Shown here: one piece after another, positions 35,531 through 45,484 of the stretch
Numbering within the stretch: the first letter of the stretch is position 1
Layout: every line of letters begins with the position of its first letter
Program-made: the position numbers and the translations under genes
Assembly (NCBI GenBank): GCA_014904985.1
Contig: MU128918.1
Span: 310,001 to 374,000 of the forward strand
Source: Hydnum rufescens UP504
Lineage: Eukaryota; Basidiomycota; Agaricomycetes; Cantharellales; Hydnaceae
Direction: 5' to 3'
Length of the DNA stretch: 64,000 nt
Notes under the pieces: generated by a model
Seen by the model: only the letters and a program-made list of their open reading frames with translations
Databases searched by the model: none
Told to the model about the DNA's origin: nothing

Positions 35531-38500
35531 TATCGAGAGACTAGATAATAGACTCAGTCTTGTTATAGAGGACTGATTTATATTGGGATGAAAATACCTA
35601 GATAATAGACTGGGAGAAAGGAATGTAATGAATGAGTGGGGAAAGGTTGTGTAGACTAAACTAGTCTCGGCTCACCTCAGTCTCGTTATAGAGGACTGAG
35701 GAGAGCCGGCTCTATCCGGAGAACTGTATAATGGGCGAGTGGGATAAAAAAGGAAATGTTTACATAATAGATATTGTCCGTATGTCTTGATTACCGACAA
35801 CTTAAGCATTTGGAGGGCTTCCATTAATTCCGGTTTCATATGATTCTGGCACTTTGTTGCAGTTTCGGAGCTAGAAGAAAATATGTGCTCACAAGGCACA
35901 GAGGATGCCTGAATTGGCAGATAATCCATAGCGAGTCGGAACCATGTGGGTAGGATATGCTCTTGCTCCTACAGGAGCAATAAGATAGAGCCACAGGTGA
36001 TCCACTGCATTACATACCTGCCAGAAACGCAGTAGTGGTTTGTTGAGAGGAGTATGCTTTGCTGTTATGTAAGCCGTAAATTCGTCATCTACACTTGTTT
36101 CCATTTCGTCTTCATCATCGTTGTTAACAAGACTGAGCTTGATGCAAGCAGTTTCGGAAAGGCTGGTTGAGGTTGCTAGACCCGACAAAGGTATAGCCAT
36201 TGAGCATAGAGCTCTGTACTTTTTGAGCTAATCTGGTGTGAGGAATACCAAAAAACCACAACAGTAGTGCCACTCACCTCATCTTTCACCCACCTGACTG
36301 CAATTTCTTGCTCTATAACAGACCAGTTTTTATTGATGAAGCTAAATTTGATTGCCGGATTGAGAACTAGACAAATAGAGTGTGTCAGGCATGATTTGGG
36401 GGCTGCTATATCTATAGGTAGTGCACCCATAGCAATTACATAGGTGGGACTCCTCCCAGCTTTCTTGTGGTATTTGTTTAACCACTCCATTCCCTCATAC
36501 ACATAGCAGCTAATATCACGATGCATGGCAGCATGGGATTCCCAGCAATTTTGAAGCCTCTGGAATGCAGGCAACACCCCACTGAGGACAGGGGTGGCCT
36601 CGCCTGACATTAACTGTTGGACAGAGTGAGGGAACTGTAAGAAAATACAAGGACTGAAATGAGAGCTTGCTTCAAGACTTCAGGTGCCACATACTGATAG
36701 TATTTCATGGATTTTCTCCACCATGGCCCATTGGGCATCATTTAGGTCCTTATTTTGGATTTCATGAAATTTTCACTTTGCACCCATCACCTTGATTGCC
36801 TGTGAACAGCTTTAGCAAGAAATCCACAGACTGATATCTTTGGACTCACAGGCTGTGCAGGTATTGCTCTATCTAGCATCCCATATGCTGAATCCCAGCA
36901 AGTTTCGACATCCTGTAGCAATTCTTTCTCAGGGATTCGTGGCTTGAACTCATCTGAAGTGTTCCCCTCTTGGATAATTTCCATGAATGCTATATGGTGG
37001 TCACCTGTAGATCAGACAGCATGAATGAGTCTGCGCACTTGTGCCATGATATCCCTGTCTGCTGCAGTCTTTAAAAGGGTGAGAATATGCTGAACAGATA
37101 TATTTATAACATGAGGGAAACATCTAGAGACACACAATGTTTAGTCATCATCTAGATGCAACTAATGACACAGATCATGCTTACCGGACTCTATTTCCCT
37201 CTGCTGAGAATTGAACACCTCTGGCTTTCAAGACTTGCTCCAACTCAACGATAAAGGTGGCATTGTTTGAGGCATTGTTGAGTGTCCACCAACCAACCTA
37301 TTTTTGAACTTGTTATTATCAGATTCACACAAGTGAGCCAAACATACCTTATCTACGGGGATGCTGGCACATTCAAGTAAGTGCCAAATGGCAGAGCATA
37401 TAGACTTTCCATCATGAGATCCGGGGAGATAATGGAAGGTGATTAGATCAGCATGAAGGGAAAGGGTCCCATCTTGACATCACTGTATCCAATGGGTGGT
37501 AACTGCTAAGTATGGCAGCAATACTCCATCAGTCCAGATATCAGCTGTGAATGAGACCTTCCCCAGGGAAGACTAGAGATATTGTATTTTGTCACATGAG
37601 GGAATGGAATTTGGCTATGAGATTCTTACTGCAACCTCCCACTTCAAATTTTTGAACTCCACATACCACATTTGAATAATCATTTTCTGCACCAAAGTTC
37701 AGCCAGGGAGTTCTTTGATGGTTATGGAATCACACAAATAAACTAGAAGTGCCTTGAACTCCGGACACTCAACCACATTTATGGCCCGTGAATGAGATTT
37801 CAGTGCTCATCCTGGACCCCATGTATGCACTGTAAGACCTACCTGATCATCTGCGGCAATCCAATTCACAAGGTGTCAAAGCAGACCTTCCACTGTAACC
37901 TCCTCCCTTGCCGTCTTGCTTGCCTCAACACTACATTGCTGGATTTGATGACTCTTATGCAGGGACTCAATTGCAATTGGCCACCCATGCATAGTGCATG
38001 CTTCAAGATACTCATCCGGGTGGTATGTTTCTAGATGCTTGTGGAGTGTAGTTGTACTCGAGTTGCCATATACCCAAGTGTGGCTATCATCCGGGAGCTT
38101 GTTCTCGTCACAGAGTGACCTAGGATTACATAGACATTTAGTCATATTATGAATGTCAGGCATGAGACTAATGCGGAAATAATAATACCTGCATCACTTA
38201 CACTCAGCATGTGGCCTATGAGATGCCTCTATATATCTTGCAAAGAAATGATCAACATCTTTTGTCTTTGAGGTACCCTTTTTTAGCATTTTCTTAGAAT
38301 TACAGTGTGACAGTGATTTTCCTGGATTCGGTGAGTACATTTTGGCAGGTTGAACATGCTTATATTGTCCCAGAATAGGTGTCCTTGGTGGCATGGGTGT
38401 CCCTGGCAGTGTGGGGGCAGACTGTTTGTCAGACTCTTCTGTAGGAACTGTCATATTTGTGAGGGTGGCACTGGGTGTGAGTGAAAGTGAACTAGCTATT

Positions 38501-38883
38501 GATGGTGTGAGCAGCTGGGGGTCTATTGCTTCCACCTGTGGGTGCTTTTGGCCTTCAGACACAGACTCAGCTCAAGGGCGCTTCAAGTTCGGTGGCATGA
38601 CAGAAGTACAATGAGAGTGAGCCTCAGCGAGGAATCATATGGTCACATGACCTCCCAGCCATTACCCCACTTATATATTTTCTGTACACAGATGGCTACC
38701 ACTTGATTTTTATTTTAGCTATCTAGTCTACTGAATTTTGGCTTGAGCTGACTTCAAGTCAAGTCAAGTTGGTTGAAGTCGAAGCCAAGTCAAAAGATTT
38801 GTAAGCAATGACTTGGCTTGACTTGACTTCAAATGGCTTGACTCGTGACTCAAGTTGACTCCAAGCCTGAGTCATGGCAACAC

Positions 38884-39952
38884 TAGTGTGAGGGAGCGGC
38901 TTTCAGCTGTCCCTTTTGTATGGCTTCAATATTTTCACTGATTGTTTCAGGCTTTTTCATTCTAGGGACTCTCTACACCCTGAGGCACCCCCCACTATGA
39001 AATATTACAATGTGTGACATATGATCACGGAATCAGAAAGATGAATACGACCACAAGTCCGATGAGCACTACACCACACCTCAGCACTGCTGGAGTGTGG
39101 TGATGAAGTATGTCTTCGAGCCCCCAGTCTTCTCCTATGCAGTGGGTGGCTTTAAGCCACCCTTTTTGCGGTGTTACTAACAACATTTATTATTCTTGCT
39201 TATAGGGACTGTTCCCCATGTGTGTCCCCACCTCGAACGATGATGATGATGGTCCCATGATGATGGGATCATTGTTGTTGGCAATTTCAAATCCCTCTTC
39301 CAGTCAAGTTCTACACTGAATACTCTGGGGGTCGCAGATGCCGATGACAACCCCAACAAGGTGTTTCCCATGCTGCATTCCTATGTGCCAGTGCCACCTC
39401 AGGTTGAGCAAGTCCATGACTCGCTCCCCCATTTCTTGTTGAAAAACCCCCAGGTCACAGTTTGCCCTTGGCTGTATAGACTTGCAGTCAAACCCTGTGT
39501 TTTATCCTATCTAACCTTGCTAATCACACCTGGGAAATTTTATTCCCTCAAAGGGGTGACACCCCTTGGGCTCCCCATTTTCCTGTCCCCCATTTATGTA
39601 CTTCCCCATATCATATTAACTATGGTCATAGGGTGGACCATCCAGCTTTCCTTTTTTGAGCTTCCCTCCATCACCTGCCCTAGTTTTTCTTTACTTTGCC
39701 TGTATTTTCTGGCTTCTTTGATTCCTCCCCTCAGTGTTGTGGTTCAGTTCCAAATTCAATTTTTCTTGTGTTAGGGGAAGAGTTCATCTTGCTGCAGTCC
39801 TTGTGCCCTTCCTACTGGCCAATTAGTTTTCCTTTAATTTGTATGGCTGAAAAGTTCTCTATTGCTGTGCTAATGAAATACACTTTGGTTCTTGCTGAAA
39901 ATCACATGGTTCAGCTTTTTTGGAGGTCTTATTGGGTCAACCAGTGGATAAC
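38884..39952. other. CpG-poor tract, unidentified
   Basis: About 1 kb between the hAT end and the next LTR. Open text near 39361-39774 and a GATGATGATG stretch near 39240 do not match a family I know. Composition matches the transposon block. Confidence 0.35.
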
Positions 39953-40370
39953 TGTTGGAATAAAAAATAAAGGGTTGATTATGTAATCAACCCAAAAAGT
40001 CAATACCCCTATTTGGCTCAATGGCAGACCAAGTGCAACTCCCCTACCACCCTCTTGGTAATAATATACTTAAGAGAATATTCTATACCTTTCTGGTTGG
40101 TGCCACTAGTACACCTGAACATTCTACAGCACTCTTGTAATTTCTTTAATATCTTGTACATAGTGCAAAACTGTTATGAGTTGTACTCATAACCTCTTAC
40201 ATAACCTCATCACATGACCTTGCCATGTAGGCACCACATACTCTCCTTAGTAACTTCCCTTAGTAACTACCCTTAGTAATCCCTTCTTGATCTTCTATAT
40301 AAGTAGATACACTTGTACTCTTGCTCCTTAGAAAGATTGAGAATATATGTCTTTAGTTGACACTCTCTTC
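39953..40370 (+). mobile_element. Copia-type LTR, second copy
   Basis: Begins TGTTGGAATA and matches the LTR at 30263 closely, including AAGGGTTGATTATGTAATCA, the CTATATAAG promoter box near 40292 and GAGAATATATGTCT near 40340. The right boundary is uncertain because the 30263 copy diverges here. No internal domain of the same element is seen next to it. The preceding 10 bases, AGTGGATAAC, equal those before the 30263 copy. Confidence 0.65.
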
Positions 40371-40714
40371 CTCACCTTCCTTCCATTGTATTAAGTCTCT
40401 CTGGGAATCAGGCTCTGTTGCTCTGCTCCTCCACATACTCATCTTCCATGGCATTATGTAATCCTCACATCACAAACCTCCTTGTCAATTATATTAAGGG
40501 GCTATCCCCATGCTGAATGTTAAGGGTTGTGCAAAGGATGAGGGGATGATTAGGTAATTGGGTTGAGTGTGCAGGATAGCCCTTAATGTGATTGATGAGA
40601 GGATCATGAAGTGAAGATTATGTAAGGTTGCATGAGATGAGTACATACAAGGGGTGAGACTAGGAGGACTGGCTTCTCAAGGACTTAATATGAGCTTGAT
40701 GAGGATGAGTGATA

Positions 40715-40980
40715 AATGAGAGTGTGAGTGTAGGATTCAATTGGGTTACAATATATTCTCAATCTTCTAAGGAGCAAGTACCTACTTATATCTCTAGAGA
40801 TCAAAAAGGGTTTCTGAATAATGGGGTAGGTTTGAATAATGAAGGGAATGTGTATAATAGGAAATGCTAAGAAAGGAAGGCACAATGGTGGTAAAGGGGA
40901 AGGTCATGTGATGGTGCAATGGACTTGGTTATTCTGTGTATGTAATTGAGGTTATGAGTACAACTTGTAACAGTACCCCC
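40715..40980 (-). mobile_element. inverted fragment of the same LTR family
   Basis: The reverse complement of this stretch matches the 39953 LTR in patches: GTTGTACTCATAACCTC, CATCACATGACCTT, ATATAAGTA and CTCCTTAGAAGATTGAGAATATAT, in the same order. It faces the 39953 LTR about 350 bp away, giving an inverted pair. Confidence 0.6.
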
Positions 40981-41104
40981 CCTTTGAGCACAGAGCCCTC
41001 AAAGCATGTGGTTTGAGGTGTACAAGGTTGGGAGGTTTGGTGGTTTCAGCAGTTGCCATGATGGTTTCTATAAAGGATGGATTTGTTGCAGGTGCTTCTG
41101 ATTC

Positions 41105-41403
41105 TGTAGACTTATTGCATCAGATACAGTAACTTACTGTGAGTTTTTTGCATCAATTACAGTAGGTTACCATTACCACATTTTTGATGCAACAGGGCAG
41201 CTGTTGCATCAGCTGTGATAACCCCAGGCATTTTAATATCAGCCAATGGCTCAGTTGGGTTCTTAATGGATTTGCATCCAATTATTTCCTATTTAGGATA
41301 ATTTCCATACTGGGTTTGGGGTGACTAAAAATATTATATAATGATTCCCAAATGGTATCCAGTTACATAATACACTGATTCCTATTGAAAAAAAGCCTAA
41401 ATC
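41105..41403 (+). mobile_element. left-end fragment of the palindromic TIR element family
   Basis: From CTGTAGACTTATTGCATCAG to GAAAAAAAGCCTAAAT this matches 59036-59336 almost throughout, including TTAATATCAGCCAATGGCTC and CATAATACACTGATTCC. The similarity stops at 41403, before the palindromic body, so only the terminal 300 bp is present. Confidence 0.75.
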
Positions 41404-44370
41404 TTAGTTTCAGGCCAAAGGCATGATGCCCAAAAACAGTGGCTAGAGTATGAGTGGCACTGAGTCAATTGGCAACTACTGCAAGTTGCCTCCTGACTCC
41501 TTCCAGTCTGAGATTGATGTGACACTTGTTGAAGAATCAGTGCAGAGCCACTTAGATTCACACAACACAAAGAAAGATAGAGCATTTGATCAGAGCTCAA
41601 GAAAATGCTTGAGGGAACTTTGGTACATCCCAAGAAAGTATACTAAGCAATATGCTGACTAAGCAATGAGCACTAGAGCTTGCACTTCTCAGTTCCAACA
41701 ACACCCAGTGACATACACTTCTTTCACCTGTTTACTTCATTGGAATAACTACCCCAACAGAACCTTCCAAGAAAGCTGTAACAGGCCAGTCAGCACAGGG
41801 AATAGCAGTCCCTGGCATCAAGAATGTCATCCCAGGCAGGGTTGCCCAGCTGTCTAGTGGATCTGGCCAGAGTCCATCAATTCAAACAGCATCTCTGACT
41901 TCTATGCACTCCCCTCATGGGTCTGCTACTGTGCACCCAGAAGGCCCCACACTTGACTTAGCTCAGCTTGCAGAAGTCAAGGCCCTCCATTCTGAGAACA
42001 CCCACCTCCAAAACCTCTTGGTGAAGCACACAGATGAGATTTGCTCATTGAAGCACCAGCAGCATGATTCTACAACTGACAGTGAAGGAGTAAATCTTCC
42101 TGCAGGCATGCTTCATGACTTACTCACCCAGGTGGCATCCATCATTTCTGCCTCAACTGGTCAGCCCTCCCCATCTAAGATTTCATGATTCATGGCCAAT
42201 GACATCTCCTGGTCCTGATCAGTTCCTACATCCACAATATCATCAAACTGTCTATTTGCAAAGGAAAATTCATAGCCCTGGAAGACATCACTCTGTGCAT
42301 GTGCCAGGATGCACTAGACAAGCCCAGTCTGTATAAGAGGCTTCCCCCCATGGTTGTATCAGGTGAGGTGGACCTAGTCAGTTTTATTGACTCTGGTGAT
42401 GCCAGTGTCCACAATTCAGCTTTGTTGAAGGATGACTGGAGAGATGCTTGGTTGAATCTCATTTTTGTTGTTTGCACATCAAAGGTCTATGATGAATACC
42501 TCCAAATCTAAGTACTTTGTACTCCAGTTTCCAATTGTAGCCTGCACTTGTTACAAAGCCTGTAATATAGCATTAAATTATCTACTGTCCATACTTCATG
42601 TATATTACATAAGAGTGTGGCTGCAAGGATTCTAAGTCCCAGTGGCAGTGGAATCAAATTACCATTTTGCCTGGACCTTGTAGCTCATGCTTGAACTGTG
42701 AAACCAATGCAGCCACACTGCGGCCCTGTGACCAAGTCATGTAATGACTCTACTGCATCAAGACACATGATCCATCACCATGGAGCATGGGGCAGAGATG
42801 GATAAGGGAGAGTTGCATATGAGCATGACTCTACTGAGTAAGTGCCCACTTCCAGGGTGCTAACTAACCCACTACTTCACCCTTAGATAGTAACTGAGCC
42901 CTTTGGTTAGTTACTACCACTTCTCCTTCCCTAATCCCCTCCTCCCTTCTCATTTCTCCCACACCCAAAACAAAGCCAGTGCCTAGCTTCATTTGTGGCC
43001 CTCCCATTTGAAGCCAGTGCTTAGAATGGTTGGGTTACCCTTTCTCTTCTGTCTACAGATCCATCGAATCTACCTTGTCTAACAATGACAAATACTGCAG
43101 CTACTTGAAGTCAAGAGCCACATTATTACAAAGCCTGCTGGCACTGGTTCTCTGCCTTCTATGATCTTGAGAGTCCTGAGTCCTTAGTGATGATTGAAAG
43201 CCTATTTGCGGAGGCAGCAGTGGAGATTAATCAAGAGGCAGTGATAGCAGCATCCATGCTGGCAATCCATTCAGTGCACCAGCTGCACTCAACTCTTCAT
43301 CCTCCTCAATATTCACAGTCAACTGGCCATGCATATGGACACAAGCTGCCAAGGCAGCTCCTGGCCATCAGAGGTCCTCATCCAGGTTATTTTGAGGGGG
43401 CAATGGGGTGAGGGTGTCCAATTCCCATTGCCTTATATGTGGAGATGTGCATGTGGCCTCACTGCACTGGGAAGCCCCCCAATGGGCATTCCATCAGTGT
43501 CATCCATGAAGGCCAGAACTGTGTCATCTGCAAGCACAACAACTAACCATTTTGCTTCAATTTCAACATCCACAGCAGTTGTACCACCCAAGGCTGTAGC
43601 ACCTTGCACAAGTGCACCCTCTGTGGCAGTGTGCAGCATGGAACTTCTGCAGGAAGCTGCTGAGGCATGCAACCTCATGGTCACTGTATATAAACATTCT
43701 GCCTTCCACAACAAATTAGTCCAGCACAATCTCCTCAATTGCTTTCCTCTTCTTGATACATTACATAGAATTTGGCTTTCTGATGTCCATAAAGAATTCT
43801 CTTTCCCCTCACCTCATGACTTTTGCCCCCTGCCATCATCCTGGAGCTTTCCTTCACATGGGCTTTGTACTGATTACCTGCAGGATGAGGAGAGGCATGG
43901 TCATGTGTCCAAACCCTTCCCATGACACATTGTTGAACAAGCCCTTGGTCTGTTCTATGCATCACCTTTGAATGTGACTGAGAAGGCACAAGATCCTACC
44001 TTCCCAGATGTTCCTAGATGGCAGCTCATCACAAATTGCTCTGCTAAGGATGCTGGTGTCTCTCAATGATCAGCTGGATGCTGATTACTACCCTACCACA
44101 TGGGATGGTGCTGAGAGGATGACCACAATAGTAAGTACTAGATCCCCCCCTTCCTCCTTGTATGACCTTGCCTTGGCAAGTAGCTGTGCATGGCACTATA
44201 TCCCAGACATCCTGCTTTGGGCAGCCTATGGACTGGCACTGCAATGGCAGCTGAGCCAGTCCATACAGCAGTCATCTCTTCAGATGCACTTGTGATGCAC
44301 ATGTATTCTGCAACATCACACTGTGATTGTTATCACTACTTTCAGATGAGCTGTGTAGCTCATCTCTACC
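41404..44370 (+). pseudogene. unrecognised transposon ORF, interrupted by a solo LTR
   Basis: CpG-poor coding-like sequence in several frames. Blocks include QLAEVKALHSENTHLQNLL (near 41960, coiled-coil-like) and LVSFIDSGDASVHNSALL (near 42375, with an aspartic-protease-like DSG). A block that ends FPIVACTCYKA at the LTR insertion resumes beyond it as CWHWFSAFYDLESPESL. Joining across the solo LTR and removing one target duplication keeps this frame open. The content suggests a Gag-like or accessory protein of a retroelement, perhaps of the LINE downstream, but I cannot assign a family. Confidence 0.4.
42561..43130 (+). mobile_element. solo Gypsy-type LTR with 5-bp target duplication
   Basis: A 570-bp LTR from TGTAATATAG to CATTATTACA, flanked by AAGCC at 42556-42560 and 43131-43135. 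It matches the LTR at 53783-54359 along its length (AGGATTCTAAGTCCCAGTGG, GGGGCAGAGATGGATAAGGG, AAGCCAGTGCTTAGA). No internal region is present, so it arose by LTR-LTR recombination. Confidence 0.9.
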
Positions 44371-44928
44371 TGTAATAATGTGTATTACATAATTAAGTTA
44401 GGACTCAAAAGTCATGTATATACAGCAGATTCCACAGAATCAATAGTTAACCTTTGCCCAGATCTTCATCACCTAGTGAGAAACCATGAAACCTGCTTCT
44501 GTCTCTGTCCTGCCTATCTGGCTGTTTGGTTGGCTTGCTAGTAGCCATTAATCACTAGCTGGGTCTTTCCTCTGGCCCCTGCAGTTGTCTGTCCCTGGAT
44601 AACCTGCACAACAGTAAGTAGAGCATCTTCTCTACTTGCTGACCCTTCCTTCTCCTTAGGTAGTGACTGTGCCACTTGGCCAGTCACTACATTATACCTC
44701 TTTCATCATTATCTCCCTTCCCTCACAACCTTTTCCCCTGGGCTCAGAGCAAAGCCAGTGCTTAGTTCTGTGTCCAGCTCCCCTGCCCAAAGCTAGTGCT
44801 GAAGGTAGTGTGATTACTTCTTCATCTTGTCCCCTTATTCCCTCCCATCTGGCTCCCAGCCTGTCGACTCTGCTTTGTCCAAGTATGACAACAGGTGCCC
44901 TCCTGAATCCGGGAGGCACTTTGTTACA
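44371..44928 (+). mobile_element. second solo LTR of the same family, diverged
   Basis: Starts TGTAATAATG and ends TTTGTTACA. It shares AAAGCCAGTGCTTAG, the Ser/Thr/Pro-like pyrimidine tracts and the closing TTGTCCAA-x-TATGACAACA block with the 42561 and 53783 LTRs, at lower similarity. Flanks CTACC and CTAAC fit a 5-bp target duplication with one change. Confidence 0.75.
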
Positions 44929-45179
44929 CTAACCCTAATAGGTTCAACTCAGTCAGCCACAAATGTAGGTCTAGTTGGATATTATGAGCCTTGCATCTAT
45001 ATAGTCTAACTAGAGGTTTTGATGCTGGGGCCAGCTGGGGTGATTTCTGTGGTTCAGGAAGGGGCCCCCAGGGGCCCCTGTGTGGGACTTCACATATCAA
45101 ACCAAGCTCCAACTTATAGATCTCAACCAGGACTCTCTCCCATACACCTCAGTCACCCCATCCTGAGGACCTCATGAGG

Positions 45180-45470
45180 GGTTTTTGAATAGGTAGTATG
45201 GTGGTGTTCCACTTCTTATTCTGTGTAGCTACATTGTGGGTCTGGGGGCAAGGCCCCCAGGGGCTCTAGGGTAGTGTTGCTACATTTGTATAGCCCAATA
45301 TTGCGAGGATCTACCACACTAGCCCACTATTGTAGTGTAGCAACAGTGGATCTTGCTACATACATATGTAGCTACATGGACTTCTAATGTATCTAGTGTA
45401 GCTCCACTAGTCTATCTGGTGTAGCTCCACTGGTCCATCTATTGTGGCTACACCACTTATTTTCATTAAT
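45180..45470. repeat. short inverted and direct repeats rich in GTAGC
   Basis: The words TGTAGCTACA, TGTTGCTACA, TGTAGCAACA and GTGTAGCTCCACT recur within 300 bp in both orientations. TGTTGCTACA (about 45277) and TGTAGCAACA (about 45337) form an inverted pair. It may be a small foldback element or a 5' untranslated region of the LINE. Confidence 0.4.
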
Positions 45471-45484
45471 TCTCACTAAGTTTA

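Larger units (their letters stand above)
30986..35799 (-). mobile_element. full-length young Ty1/copia retrotransposon
   Basis: The 269-bp LTRs at 30986-31254 and 35531-35799 differ at one base (CTCGTT versus CTTGTT). Target duplication ACTTA is at 30981-30985 and 35800-35804. On the coding strand each LTR begins TGTCGGTAA and ends CTCTCGATA. The primer-binding site GGTTATGGGCCCA follows the 5' LTR directly, and a purine-rich GAGTGGGCG tract precedes the 3' LTR. Internal sequence encodes Gag, protease, integrase, reverse transcriptase and RNase H. Unlike its surroundings, the element is rich in CpG. It sits inside the hAT transposase. Confidence 0.95.
30832..38562 (-). pseudogene. hAT transposase
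   Basis: Cut-and-paste transposase with a BED-type zinc finger and a C-terminal dimerisation domain. The N-terminus (38562) is low-complexity serine and threonine. The zinc finger spans 38200-38020 (CNPRSLCDENKLPDD then LHKHLETYHPDEYLEA). The middle part at about 36610-36280 reads PVLSGVLPAFQRLQNCW and LNPAIKFSFINKNWSV. The dimerisation region at about 35990-35806 reads FRLAMDYLPIQASSVPCEH followed by IFSSSSETATK, which matches the hAT family closely. It continues as KFMLKKRQLNF-type text on the other side of the Copia insertion and stops at 30832-30834. Several introns are implied. Coding continuity is broken by the insertion; the middle of the gene (36.7-37.9 kb) is hard to read and may be decayed. 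Confidence 0.7.
30832..38883 (-). mobile_element. hAT transposon, split by Copia element
   Basis: The 5' end lies near 38883, where the minus strand begins TAGTGTTGCCATGACTC, a hAT-type terminal repeat. It is followed by a subterminal zone (38745-38860) of AAGTCAAG/CTTGACTT words in both orientations. The transposase runs leftward to a stop at 30832. A Copia element with ACTTA target duplication interrupts it at 30986-35799. I could not find the opposite terminal repeat near 30.6-30.8 kb, so the 3' end is probably lost. The element is CpG-poor. Confidence 0.7.

Noticed and set aside
30263..39953. The LTRs at 30263 and 39953 as the two ends of one element
   Set aside because: The sequence between them is a minus-strand hAT element plus a different Copia, no primer-binding site follows the first LTR, and the shared flank lies on the left side of both.
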